Of a stretch of DNA of 64,000 nt, positions 49,508 through 61,106 are shown piece by piece. Within the stretch, counting starts at the first letter, position 1. Every line of letters begins with the position of its first letter. The translations under genes were made by a program, and so were the position numbers. Under the pieces are notes generated by a model. It was not told where the DNA came from and searched no databases. It saw only the letters and a program-made list of their open reading frames with translations. This DNA is from Homalodisca vitripennis (lineage: Eukaryota; Arthropoda; Insecta; Hemiptera; Cicadellidae): the NCBI RefSeq assembly GCF_021130785.1, contig NC_060215.1, forward strand, positions 68,080,501 to 68,144,500, in the 5' to 3' direction.

Positions 49508-49964
49508 TTATAACTCTTCGGCCTGTTCGTCATAAGTTACAGAGGTTCCGGTGACACGCTGAAAATCAACTATTTGAGCACAAAAATGTTCTGGATTGAT
49601 ACTATTCCGCACACATCCCATGGGCGAACAAATCAGCTGACTGAAATTTCTTTTCTTGAAGTCCTCTTTGAGTTGTTGAAGTGCTTTATCATATATTTCA
49701 CCATTAGGTTTTTGAAAGTAATTATCTTTGGTGATTAGACTATATACAGCCAATCCGGTTTCCGTTACCTGGCAAGCCAAATGATCACTGAAATAATCCT
49801 TACCAATATCTGGTTTACCAAAGTGCCTCTTGAAAACTTTAGCTACACCAGCGCTCATATTTCTGTCATTGCTGAAGTCTCCCGATACACAGTGTCAACA
49901 CTTTTGTCTTTACAGTTATCCTTTATTAGTTTGTTCATGTCTGTTTCAATGATGTTGATCTGTT
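49508..49964 (-). pseudogene. Macro-domain segment of the LINE
   Basis: Minus-strand peptide. HCVSGDFSNDRNMSAGVAKV then FKRHFGKPDI is the start of an ADP-ribose-binding macro domain of the OARD1-like type. It is followed by GLAVYSLITKDNYFQKPNGE and, near the end, QLICSPMGCVRNSINPEHF. In this family the G-A/V-G-I-A/V-x-x-F-K loop contacts ADP-ribose, and the I/V-x-x-P-x-I/M-G-C block is the second loop. The N-terminal strand lies across a frameshift and a stop. The role in a retroelement is unknown; removal of ADP-ribose marks is a guess. Confidence 0.75.
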
Positions 49965-50198
49965 TTAGTTCTTCATGTGGTTTTTCTGGTAAGCCAAACT
50001 CTTTGGTAATCTATCCTCTGATTGCCACAATCTAATAGCCTTTATTACTAAAGCAGCCAGTTTATATTTCCCACTTTTATTCAAGTGGGGGCCATGTTTA
50101 GTATAGTGAAGTCTTCTAAGACAGTTTAGGTTCAGTACATAGACATTTTTCATTCTAGCTGTTAGTTCAATTATATAGTTATTTGCTAATCTTGGCAA
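49965..50198 (-). pseudogene. SGNH/GDSL-esterase-like C-terminal segment of the LINE
   Basis: The minus-strand peptide contains LHYTKHGPHLNKSGKYKLAA, which resembles the last block of SGNH hydrolases (the Asp/His block, H-G-x-H-L-N-x-x-G). Similar esterase segments occur in the upstream region of several CR1/Jockey-type LINEs. It begins LPRLANNYIIELTARMKNVY. The Ser and Gly/Asn blocks are missing. A one-frame change near 49970 leads into the linker preceding the macro segment. Confidence 0.55.
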
Positions 50199-50200
50199 TT

Positions 50201-51049
50201 TATTTTAACATTTTAACGATGTATTGTAAGAAGATGGTGAAATTATATGGACCTCTTTTAACAGCTTACCGTATTTTGTCAATATAATATTATAAAGACT
50301 AGAATAGCAACAAAAGTAATAACAACAATTGATACATTTTTTTCAACAACACATACTAAAATTTTTCAACAAAAACTTAATTTTTGGACTATTAAAGAAA
50401 TGATAATAAATAAATTATCTATGTACAACTAAACAGAAACAATAATATAATATAGCTTAATCCCTCGAGAGCTTAATTATAATTGCGATGCACATGGAAT
50501 TAAAAGTGATTAGGGTCAACATTTTTTTATTTTATGGTACAATATGCAATGGTGTAGAATATGTAATATAAATCTTAGTTTGGACTAAATAACTTTTTTG
50601 ATACCTAATATTACACCTGTTATACGCTTGTTGATCTTAGGTACATGTTAACAACCTATGTCTCGTTCAGACAACGATTTTTTCAGTCAATCTGTAACAC
50701 TACTGGAAAAGTCAGGTTCGGCTCATTTAGAACCTATTTTTAACACTTTTTGTCAAAAACGAGTCCAAAACCAAAAAAATAGGCATGTGGAAACACATTG
50801 TGTCAAACAAGAATTCAGACTGAGCTATCAACTGACAACACAATAGGACTGGACAGACGGAAGGTGTGGTGTGACGCTGGGGCAAGGTGGAAAGAAAGCG
50901 GTAGACCGAATGTGTTTGCAGAAGAAAGTGAGTGAATAACAAAAGCACCCGAACTGTCAAACAAGAAAGAATTCACCCAAAATCATGTTATACAATTACA
51001 TGCTACTTGACAGGATCACCCATCAAACACTCAATCAGCAAGTACTGTG

Positions 51050-51084
<35 letters not shown>

Positions 51085-53329
51085 GCTCATAAGGAGAAAG
51101 TTATTTTGCATATATTCCTACCATATTCTTCCGAAGGGTTAAAAATAAATATTGAACAATCAGGCCTGAGAACTTGTCAGATTTGTATAAAAGGTTATGT
51201 TACAAAGTTAAAACTTATCAGTTTAATAAAAAGGGTTTCTATGTAGCGAAGAATAAATCTTATTAAGAAATACTTTTAGTTGTTACTTATGAAATAAATG
51301 TATAAGACTATTGTATATTTTAAGACACAAAACTCTGTAGTTTGCTGAATCTTTACTCACTATGAAATTTAATAGTTGCAGTATAAAATGTATAATTTGC
51401 CACAAGACATCAAAAGTAGATAAAGCAAAGAAATTATTACAGCCATAACTTGAAACAGTCAGATTGTATTAAACATGCCCAACAGAGGAGTTTTGTATCA
51501 AATCTTGTACAAGATGTCGAGAGTAAATGAAACACAAATAAACCACCAACACCATAATCTGGAATAACCATAGTTTTTGTGTTATAAGAAAATTCATAAA
51601 GTGTAGGAGGAGTTTGTACTAATTAATAGAGTACAATTAACTGTATGATAAGGAAAATCTTTATTTTAATCTTGGTCATTTATAATAAAAAATTATCAAG
51701 ATGTGTGATCATTATAATAAATAATGATCAATACTACAGCAATTGTACAATGACAACAATCTTTTTTCAGAAGGCTGACTTGTTTATTTTGAAAATACTG
51801 TTTCTCTCAAATATAATTAATTAGTAAGCTTTAAAATAAAAGAATGTATATTGAATATAGTAATTTAATAACGTAAAATATATTTTAAAATGTCCCTTAC
51901 TAGTTCGTGCCTTTTCTACATTTTTTAGGAAATTGAATTCTCTTCCATAGTTAGTGGTCTATGGTTAGGAATATAAAATTTTGACTTCAAGATGGATTTT
52001 ATTCTACATTTTGGATAATTTTTTAAAACATTGTTTTACTATGTTTGTGAAGTTTATATTGACCTTTTTTGTAAAAAAAAACAACATAACAGTACACAAC
52101 ATACACAGTACACATATAAGTTACAAAACTACAATAGTGTAAAGCTACATGGTTCCTTAGTGTTAACATAAGATTTGTATTTGGAATAATTTTGTAGCAG
52201 TCTTATTTCTGATACTGCTGTATTAATTAAAAATTTGTTTATTTAAAAATACAAATATTTTATGAATTTATAAAAAAGTTTTAATATTTTACAACTAAAT
52301 TGTTTGAATTCATAAAATAACAATATAAATGTGAGAATTTTTACTTCCTACTAAATGACAATACTTAGCCTAAACATTAACATTTACTTTTTACAAATAA
52401 CCCTAAAATAATGGCAAATAATTATTATAAATAAAGATAACATAGATATTAATCGTACTTATTTTATATGACAATAGAGAAAAATCATTTTTATTAAAAA
52501 AAGTTTAGTTGGTTCATTTTAAGATGGTGAGACCATAATGATAATCAAAATTTTATCACCATTTACCCATACAATTATTTAAATTGCTTACTGTTTATGC
52601 TCACTTTTGTATTTGAAAATGTTGGGTAAAGGGGTTGAAGAAATGACTCTCTCACTGCTAAGTTCGGAGACAAGGGGGGCTGTGGCTGGCCAAGTTGTTA
52701 AGTTCTTCTATTATAGATTACTTTGCTATGTCAATGTTCTTGATTTGTCATGAATTGAGAGATGTGATATTTAACATTATATTGAAGTGCATGGAGCTGT
52801 GTCATGAAGAGGTATATAAATGAATCACACAGTTGATCAAGAGTTTGAGAATGACTAACTAAAATTGGTCAGAGATGTGCGCTCCAGGGGTTTACACAGT
52901 CTGCAAGAGCGCTCCCAATACACAATATATAATTTGAAGAGATGGCACTATAACTGCTATATAAATTATGTAAAAATATGAGCAACAATGATGAGCCATT
53001 TTAATGCAATATACTGTATATATTAATATGTCAAAAACCAAAAGAGACCTCTTAACAGGAATTCTTGTTGTTGAGATTTTGTTACTTTCTTAAAGAGAGT
53101 TAAGTTTTTAGTTTACACTTAGATTAAATAAAACTAAGTTTATACAAGACTGGAAAGTATCTGATATTTCGACATTATTAAAAAACTAGCTTACCAATCA
53201 CAACCAAACATTAGTCTCCTTAAGAAACAAGTCTGCCTTCAGAACTACCATTAGCGCTGCTACCGCATTCAGTTTGGCCTCTTCACTTGTTTTAAACTGG
53301 TTCCTTCAAGTGGGAATTTTTTATTTTTG
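50201..53329. other. AT-rich unannotated stretch
   Basis: Contains an (AT)n microsatellite at 51057-51084. No gene or clear element was recognised; short open frames near 50658 and 50932 lack family resemblance. Confidence 0.45.
51057..51084. repeat. (AT)n microsatellite
   Basis: About 28 bp of AT dinucleotides after GTGTGTGC. Confidence 0.95.
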
Positions 53330-53620
53330 GAACAGTCAGAAGTCAGGGTCAATGTTACAGTTTCATACAACTCTTGTAAAACTTCAAAATGCTGCTCATG
53401 CTGATCTTTTGTGAGCAATTTTGGGACTAATTTCGCAACCACTCATGTCAAACCCAGATTCTCGGATAAAATTTAAGTAACAATGATATTTGGTATGTTC
53501 AAATCTTCCTCTAACTTGTGCAATGTTACAGATTGTCCACACTAATCACTGGATCACTATCTGCAAATGTTCTATGTTTTTGGGGGTTCGTGTAGATGAA
53601 AACCAACCAGAACTTGAATC
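53330..53620 (-). pseudogene. mariner/Mos1-like transposase remnant
   Basis: The minus-strand reading gives ILSENLGLT, a stop, then VVAKLVPKLLTKDQHEQHFE and VLQELYET. This matches the second helix-turn-helix and linker of mariner transposases (ILTxxLGM-x-K-V-x-A-x-x-V-P-x-x-L-T-x-x-Q). Upstream, STRTPKNIEHLQ and LEEDLNIPN fit the RTPENI and first helix-turn-helix region in another frame. The catalytic Asp region is lost. Terminal repeats were not found. A short remnant only. Confidence 0.7.
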
Positions 53621-53689
53621 ACTTTTAACCTAATCATAGCCAATGTTAAATCAGTTGAATCACAAATTATGAAAAAAAACTTAAGAGAT

Positions 53690-53740
53690 GAGGTTAGGAC
53701 TAAAAAGTTCTCTTTATCATTTAACCTCAAAAAAAGCTTT
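53690..53740 (-). mobile_element. Degenerate LINE tail relative
   Basis: GAGGTTAGGACTAAAAAGTT then CTCTTTATCATTTAACCTC parallels GTTAGGACTATAAAGTCCTC then TCTACCACTTAACCTC in the antisense fragment at 16167. Similarity ends within some 50 bases. Weak. Confidence 0.4.
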
Positions 53741-54671
53741 TGAATTTGGTATGAATTTGAAGAATTTTAATCTTGATGTCTTTTCATAATAAATACTAAT
53801 ACATATATTATTTTTGTAATATAAATGAACCTGAGAATGAAATTTCTTTATCATGAAGAGTATCTTTAGAGTGTTTCTCAGATCTGAGTGCAAGGGGAAT
53901 AGTAGAGTTTTGGAGTACGTTCCTGTGACTTTGTTTATTTAGTTCGAATCTAGTGAGAAAGAGGCCAAAAACTTTGTGATTGGTGTAGCTAGTGTTCTTG
54001 TTACCAAAATTCATGGTCAACCAGGTGGGATGTTAAGATATTACACAATGCACAATTATCAGTGATGTTTTATTGTTTGAATACTATAGATGTGGCAACG
54101 GTAAGAGAAAGGGTATTCATTCTTAGGCAACTAGAATGTGACCCAAGAAGGTTAGGTTTGAAACCATGTGTTGAGTAAATTTTTAACTCCATAAATATTA
54201 GGGTGAGAGTGAACATTTGTAATTGAACAATGAAACACAGTAAGACAACAATGGGCCTTTAGTTCTGCTGCACATAATTCTGAACGTGAGAAAATATCCA
54301 TTTTAGTGATGGCACACACATTTTAGAAATAACTTGATATATGGTCACATTGTGTAAATACTAACTGCAAATATACTAAAGCAGAGCATGACAATTTTTG
54401 GAAGCAACAGCAAAACCATGTAGCTCAATGTTGGAAATCTTGTATATTTCCTTAAATTATCGTGAGGCCATAACAAAGTTTTTCCCATACATTTACATTC
54501 AATATTTTCCCCTCATAATGGAGGGGAAGAGAAATCCACTGGGTTAAAGGTTTGAGTAATGACACTTAGAATTTGTTTGGTTTTTAATTTTGAGTTAAAT
54601 TAACCCTAGAATAGAGCTGACTCAAACAGCAACATCGGTTATCCTAAGTAAGCTATATGCACATTCAAGAA
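53741..54671. other. Unannotated stretch
   Basis: No recognised gene or element. Confidence 0.4.
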
Positions 54672-54930
54672 ATCATCTGGATAGCTCTTTGGTTTAAGGC
54701 GCTACTCTTGGATGTGGGAGTTAGCCTTTGAGTTTAGGGTTTGATTCCTGTGCCTGACATTAGGGATATTTTGGTCTGGTGTACACTTATTAGAGTCACT
54801 GGTCTGAGTAAAGCCCGGTGGGAAGGCCATCCTTAAATAAGCAGTGTTTGGCTTGGGCGGAAGTTGATGGGATCAGTGAATTTCGTATATAAGTGTACCG
54901 GACCCAAAACACGTTTTGCAGTTTTTGTGT
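54672..54930 (+). mobile_element. tRNA-derived SINE candidate
   Basis: TAGCTCTTTGG (54682-54692) resembles the RNA polymerase III A box (TRGCNNARYNGG). GGTTTGATTCC (54738-54748) resembles the B box (GGTTCGANTCC). The spacing of 56 bases is longer than in most tRNAs and fits one with a long variable arm. The T-stem pairs poorly, so it is not a working tRNA. The downstream part (GAGTCACTGGTCTGAGTAAA, GGGAAGGCCATCC, GGACCC) is non-coding and less AT-rich. No target duplication was identified. Confidence 0.5.
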
Positions 54931-56307
54931 TTACTATTAAACATATTGTGTTTATTTTATGTTCTACGAAGCATTTATTATTGAATCATGACCATAGTTA
55001 TAGTTTTAAATAACAAACTACCATTTAAACTACAATAACACCCAAATTGTAATATGCTAAAGTTTGTACTCATGGTGGGATAAAATGCATTGTAAATTAC
55101 GACTTTATCAGTTCAATGGTTAAATTCATAGGTAATCAAATAATAAACAGGTGACCAGTAAAGATGATGATATGGAGCTGAGAAAATGTTTGAAGAAACC
55201 CTTAGGTCTGGAGATGATCTTTGAGGAGGTTTTGGGGGTAGACTACCATTCATAGAGTGCAAAGCTTCCATGACTCAGAGGGGAGTGAAATTTAAGTCTG
55301 AAGTTCATAGTCACAATTTCAATGTCTGCACTAGTGATGACATCATCCTCATAGGTATGAGTTGATGGTATGTCCTTACGATAAGATAGAGAGAACTGTT
55401 CACATCATAAATCACGATAGCTTGCTTAAACACAGAAACATCCTGAGAAGCATCATCACACGTAGAGTAGGTTGAAAATTTCAGTTATTTGGGTGAACTA
55501 CAATGTTTCTGAGCATTTGTTATATACTAGTCAAACATAGACTTAATTCTGTTCTGTAACAAAACATTTAGAAATATTGGGTTGATCAGTCAGCAATATA
55601 ATGAAGGGAGAGACCTGTGCTGCTCTTACTACTATCCTTAAAGACGGTTCTAATTTTCTTAGTACTACTACTGAGCTTTAGTACTTTATGACGTGGTAAG
55701 AGATCAAATATAGCATATTCAATCATTTTCTCAGAGCAAGGCATTTTTATAAGAAGTCCATGGAGTGAGATTAAGAACAGAATTTGTTCTCTAGACAACC
55801 ACGGTTTACTTGCCATGTCATGAAAATAGCTTAGAGAAGGATGATTGACTTTAAAAGAAAGGCATACTGAATAAGCGTCCTCCAGTGTCTCTAGTGTAAG
55901 TTTTCACAACATTTTAATCACATACTTTCTCTTCTTGTAAGGAGTTCTTCCCGTAGAAAACAGTTCTGAAGAGCTGGTGAGGTGAGGGTTTGGTGAAATA
56001 ATTCTTGACTGTGGATCTCGACCGCATAGAGCCCTGCCCCTGCCCAGTAGGATTGCCTGCTGCTGCCGTTGCCGATAGTATCAAACTCTTCCACTATGGT
56101 GTCAGTAGATTTGCTTGTGGACTTTCCTCCTCTTGGCCTAAGCCCTGTGTATTTGAATAGCTCTCTTACTCTAATAAAATAAATACTCATCATGTAACCA
56201 GCTCAACAATGAAGAAAACTCTTCTTTTTTTAGACAATCTGTACCTAACAACCTAAAATTGACTCCATCTTTACAAAAAAAATATTTCTTATAAAAAGCA
56301 GAATGAA
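54931..56307. other. Unannotated stretch
   Basis: Open frames at 55586-55816 and 55918-56193 on the minus strand show no recognised family; PWLSREQ in the first is only faintly like a LINE linker. Confidence 0.4.
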
Positions 56308-56560
56308 AAGTTTGGCTTAATCCATTTCAATACTCAAACTATTTGTGATCAAATTGAGCAAATATATATTTTTTTGGACAGCACGAATCCCGATATAGTA
56401 CACATCTCTGAAACATGGTTACATGATAATAACTTACATAATCCTTTCTTTCATAGTTTTAATTTAGTTTATTTTGGAAATAGAAGGAACCATGTAGGTG
56501 GAAACATTGCAATTTTTCCAAAAATTTTCTCTGGGTCTCGATGGATTAAAAAATACAAAT
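56308..56560 (+). mobile_element. LINE endonuclease fragment, plus strand
   Basis: The translated plus strand reads KFGLIHFNTQTICDQIEQI, then DSTNPDIVHISETWLHDN, which is the N-terminus of an APE-type LINE endonuclease with its catalytic Glu (I-S-E-T-W-L). It decays after FPKIFSG. It may be the upstream half of the LINE whose reverse transcriptase lies at 59430-61106, separated by the hAT element; the endonuclease C-terminus is missing, so this is uncertain. Confidence 0.75.
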
Positions 56561-56729
56561 AAATATAAATGCTTAAGAACGTCCGAAATGGGAAATATGA
56601 ATAAATATAGAGACTTACTGTAATTATCAGTATGTTAAACATGCTTTCCCTATTTATTGAATGTAATATTTAAAAGCCGATTACATATTTAAAAATTCAA
56701 GGTTCATTAAGTGTGAACAAATCAATAAA

Positions 56730-59400
56730 TACAACACAAATCAGTTTTAAAGAAATTAAACAATTTATTTACGAGTAAAATAAAGACAAACTTAAAAAGT
56801 TTACAACTTAACACTGAAAAGAGATTTTCCTTGCTTTCAAATTCATTTGGAACGTAGTCAGTGTCCATTTGGTTTAACAAATCATTCTCAATGGCCTTTG
56901 TTGCCAGTCCATTCAAACATTCCTGACAAATGGTGGATCTGAAATAAGTTTTTATTAGTTTCATCTTAGAAAAATTTCTTTCACCACTTGCTACTGAAAC
57001 ACGGAGTGTCAGAAGGATTCTTAGAGAAACAAAAACATTAGGGTATGTGTCCATATAATAATTTTTTGTTACATACGACAAGGCCGTACTTGGAGAACTT
57101 CCGGGTGGCAACATTGGCTCATAAATGTCTAGCTCTATGAACAGTTCAACTCCGTTTATGTCACATTCTTCTCTATCACTCAGAACATCGTGAAGTTGTA
57201 TGCAGGTGTCTTGTCTTTCAAGGTCTTCTTGTCACAAGTCGGAAGATTATTAATGTCATACAGAAAACTAAAACTCTTGCTGTGGTTCTCCGTGAATTCA
57301 AACCTCTCTTTAAGCGAGTTGACATAGCACCACAAAGATTGGTGGCATAATTTCACTTTGAATGATGCCAGTCTCCAGCCTGAATCGGTTCATCTTCACT
57401 CTCATAGGAGAATTGCCTCTTTGTTTTCCTTTGGTGAACTTCGGTTTCTTTTTCAAATTCAGCAGAAACACCAATTTTTTCTGCAAGTTCTGAAGCGTCT
57501 ATGATAATGCTATTGAGACCTTCATCAGATCTCATATTTTCCAAAAATGTCTTAACACTTTTCATGAGGTCCATTTAAGTTTGCGAAGTAGATGAGTCTT
57601 TTTGCAAGGTTTTACTCAGCATATTTATTTTAAAAAGGATATCAAGCAACAAAAAAATTTGAAGTTTTCTTATTACTCCTACTGAAGTGTTCCTGCTAAA
57701 GGCATCCAGCTTGTGGTCTTAAGAGTCTTCATACAAAGCATCATAAATTTCCTCAATGTGGTATCTAAGAGTTACTAAGGCTTCAATCCTACTCTCCCAC
57801 CGATTATTGCTAAGAGGTTTCACTATTAGAGTGGATATGTGTTTCATCAAAATACTTCACCTGTGAGTTGAACTTGAGAAAAAGTTGAATATTTCTTGAA
57901 TTGTACTAAAACAATCAACTGCATTAGAGCAAGAGAGAGCAGCATCGTTAACCACTAGATTCATGGAATGGTTACCACATGGCATGAAAAATGCCCTGGA
58001 ATTCAAATCAAGAACTCTTTTCTGGATTCTATCATGCTTTCCTCTCATGTTGGAGCCATTATCATATCCCTGGCCCCTCATGTTTTTTTAACGGGGTGTT
58101 CCGTGTAGCTAACTCACTGAGTAAGACTTCTGTGAGACCTTCACCTGTTGTATCTGTATCTTTGATAGACAGAAAGCCTAAAAAATGTTCTTTTATTGAC
58201 ACTTCCTCACTTTTAACACATGTAACGAATCTCACCACCATTGTCATTTGTTCTGTATGGCTAATATCATGTGTACAGTCCAGTATTATAGCATAATATG
58301 TTGCTTGTTTAGGTCACTTACGATTTGGTCTTGGATCTTTGTGGACAAGAGATAAATAAACTCATTTTGTATTCAAATCAAATCAAATCAAATCAATTTT
58401 TATTGCCAGGACATAATCACATGTATAGCAATAGTCAAGATATTCTAAAATTAATATCTAAAATTTAAAACTTTCACATTGCCTCAAACCACATTCAAAC
58501 GTACAAATTTTCAGCCAACTCCACATTCATCCAGCCAATATTCCCATTTCCAGCGCCGGTAGTCAGTTTGCTAATTGTGCGGTCACCCAGTCGAATGCCA
58601 TAAACTCGTCAGCACTTTAAAATGCTTGCGACACTAAAAAGCGTCTTAAACGAGTTTTTAACACCTTAGGCGTTGGGGCATTTCTTAACTGATCTGGCAA
58701 CTTGTTGATGAACCGAATACCTGCCTGGGAGGGCAAGTGTTCGTAAACCCCCGTCCTGTGTCTTCCAGTTCGGTAGGCATCTCTGCCTCTTGTCTCATAC
58801 TCGTGCATGTCACGGCCCCGGGTTAATGCACATTTGGACAAACAAAATGAGCTTGTCTCAAGAATGTAGAGACAAGGCAGAGTCAACAGTTGCAACGTTT
58901 TGAAGGCTTCTTTGCACGATTCTCGGAATTTCATTTTTGCGATTATGCGAATCGCTTGTAAGTATTAGTTCACTTAAATAGAGAACATGTGTCTCCTCGG
59001 AAGTAACTCTTACATGTTCAGCCATGACAACATCAAATTTGGAAATATACTCTACAAAGTTTTAAAAAGTTACTATTGTTAAACTCGAAAAGATCTTGTG
59101 TTCCTCGAAAAGCCAACTCCTGAGATCCTTAAAACTGGACAACATAAAGTAAACGCTTGGTTCCAATGTTCTATTTTAGCCCGAATGGTTCTCTCATGCA
59201 CTTTGTTGATCGTTCTATCTAAACGTAATCGCATGAACAGTTCACGCCAAGATTGACAGTTGTGTATGTGGTAAGAAGATTTCTCATAACTGGTAAAAGT
59301 CTTGGTTAAGTTTTGCCAATCAGCATACCCTTGGTCTCTGGCAAGAGATGAATGCACATTTCCAAAGACTGCAGGCAAAGCAAAATACTGCAATTTTTAT
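56730..59400 (-). pseudogene. hAT transposase (ZMYM1-like), interrupted by a LINE
   Basis: Minus-strand pieces in order. 59393-59079 is a TTF-type N-terminal region (GYADWQNLTKTF, HNCQSWRELFMRLR, TINKVHERTIRAKIEHWNQA). Next, to about 58970, is SKFDVVMAEHVRVTSEETHV. Then comes a LINE insertion (58378-58967). At 58372-58062 are NEFIYLLSTKIQDQIVSDLN and IILDCTHDISHTEQMT with the first catalytic Asp. 58081-57857 has GQGYDNGSNMRGKH and FFMPCGNHSMNLVV. 57574-57353 has FLENMRSDEGLNSIIIDASE. 57114-56820 has the dimerisation block VASGERNFSKMKLIKTYFRS. Multiple frameshifts; no terminal repeats seen. It resembles the domesticated-looking ZMYM1/DUF4371 group of hAT. Confidence 0.85.
58378..58967 (-). 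mobile_element. LINE 3' fragment inserted in the hAT gene
   Basis: The minus strand begins QAIRIIAKMKFRESCKEAFK near 58965 and continues TLQLLTLPCLYILETS, GIRFINKLPDQLRNAPTP and KTRLRRFLVSQAF to a stop at 58617. It is the C-terminal end of a Jockey/CR1-type reverse transcriptase. A 3' UTR follows, with AATAAAAATTGATTTG and an ATTTG-repeat tail (58378-58405). The sequences on each side are consecutive parts of the hAT transposase. It is 5'-truncated, as is usual for LINE insertions. Confidence 0.85.
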
Positions 59401-59429
59401 ATTGAATACATCAACTAATTCCTATGGTC

Positions 59430-61106
59430 TTGTTCCTTATTGCCAAGTGAAGAAAATTTCCTACCTTTAGCAACAATGGGAAAGTTGATGTCGGTAACTT
59501 GCACAGGTTTGCATACTTTACTTACCCATTTAACTGGTCCTGCTTACAACTCTGTGGAAGGTATCGCCGCACCCTTGAACAGTATGTATCTTTCCGAAGT
59601 GTCAGATTCAGAGATTGAGACGGCTGAGGAGTACAAATGCTGCTGGAGTGGACGAGATTCCTTGCGCAGTGTTAAAGAAAATTTTTCCTCCTATAAGCGT
59701 TGTATTCTCTCACATTTGTAATTCCAGTTTATCTTCAGGCATATTTCCAAACCTCTTAAAAATAAGTAAAACCATTCCAGTCTACAAATCTCGGAGTAAA
59801 CATTTACATGAAAACTATAGACCGATTTCAATTCTGTCGTCCTTTACAAAAATTCTTAAATCAATAGTCTGTCAAAAACTTGTGGCTTTTCTGGAAATCA
59901 ACAACATTCTTTCTATGCAGCAGCATGGCTTCCGTCAAGGGAAATCCACTACATCAGCTATCTTCAGTTTTACAAATGAACAAGCGCTTTCTTTGGACAA
60001 TAGACTTCATTCTCTCGGCGTTTTCTGTGATTTAAGCAGTTTGATTCCGTTAATAACAATATTCTTCTTGAAAACTAGAATATTGTTTAGAATCCATTGT
60101 TATTGAATATGGATTTAGAGGTCACTCTCTTCTATTCATGAAATTGTATTTGTCCGATAGGAATCAAACCGTCCAAATCGACGATGGCCCAAAATAATGT
60201 TTCCTTATTGTATAGAGCCATTACTTGTGGTGTTCCTCAAGGCTCTATTCTCGGCCCTATATTATTTCTGATTTATGTAAATGATCTTCCAAAACTTTCA
60301 ACAGACCTCAAAGTTACAATGTTTGCTGATGATTGTTCTTTTCTTGTGTCCAATAAATCCCAACATTTGACTATATCGAATTCAAACAACCAGTTGCAAA
60401 GTTTAAATCAGTGGTTCATTTTAAATAAACTTAGGTTAAACATCAGCAAAACTAATAGTCGTATCATCAAGTTTCATCTGGGGGACACAACCCAGTTTAA
60501 TTTTCAGGGTCTTATCAAACTGGGAAGCAAGGAAGCCAAGCAAGAAACTTCAGTTAAATTTCTGGGTATATCTTATCTATAATAGGTTCACATGGAGCGG
60601 TCACGTAGAACACGTCTGCAAAGGGCTTAGAACCATGGGATTTGCTCTCAACCGTCTTGCCAAGGTCTGTAGCCAATACGTTCTACAGACAGTATATTTA
60701 TCTCACGTGGAATCGATCTTGAGGTACGGATTTTTAAAACCTTTTTTCGGTGAGTTAAAAATCCTTACTCTGATGGAGTACGAGCTCTTTTGTTAAGGGT
60801 AATCCACAGCGTTTTGTAAGCAATGGTTACTAACATCAGTATCTAACCAGATAAAGAGAGCTGATGTCTGTGGCTGGACATAGTATCAGCGCATTCGAGA
60901 GGGGTCCATACCATTTAAGTGCAAAAGCATACAATAAATTACTATGTTACACAATTTATGTTTATTTAAACAAAAACTGAAGACACACTTTCTTCATAAA
61001 TGTTATTACTGAATAAAAGATTTGTTAGGTTAGGTTTAGTTCCAAGTATTAGATGTGTAATGTAAATATGTATTTTGCATTTACGAATAAAGATCTTGAA
61101 TCTTGA
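59430..61106 (+). mobile_element. LINE reverse-transcriptase fragment, plus strand
   Basis: The pieces run from a pre-RT linker (59440) through the fingers (GIFPNLLKISKTIPVYKS, ENYRPISILSSFTKIL, QQHGFRQGKSTTSAIFS). The palm follows: [20 protein letters not shown] (from 60226), and FADD at 60322-60333. The thumb region includes VKFLGIS and, near 60890, a decayed C-terminus. The 3' end has AATAAA at 61086-61091 and a short ATCTTGA repeat. Frameshifts near 59700 and 60110 and a break at 60582 show decay. Jockey/CR1-like by motif. Confidence 0.9.

Larger units (their letters stand above)
46720..50200 (-). mobile_element. LINE with SGNH-like, macro, endonuclease and reverse-transcriptase regions
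   Basis: Read on the minus strand from 50200 to 46720: an SGNH-esterase C-terminal segment, a macro-domain segment, a linker, an APE-type endonuclease and a reverse transcriptase. The pieces lie in the order expected of one polyprotein but are separated by frameshifts and stops, so the copy is dead. It is truncated at both ends: the SGNH part is only C-terminal, and the reverse transcriptase stops in the thumb near 46720 without a 3' UTR or tail. The SGNH and macro segments lie together upstream of the endonuclease, where other LINEs have gag-like or esterase regions. Confidence 0.8.

Noticed and set aside
54682..54748. A functional tRNA gene
   Set aside because: A and B boxes are present but the T-stem pairs badly and the spacing is off, so SINE is more likely.
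55586..56193. Two minus-strand frames of 76 and 91 codons
   Set aside because: A faint LINE-linker look in the first only; not enough to call.
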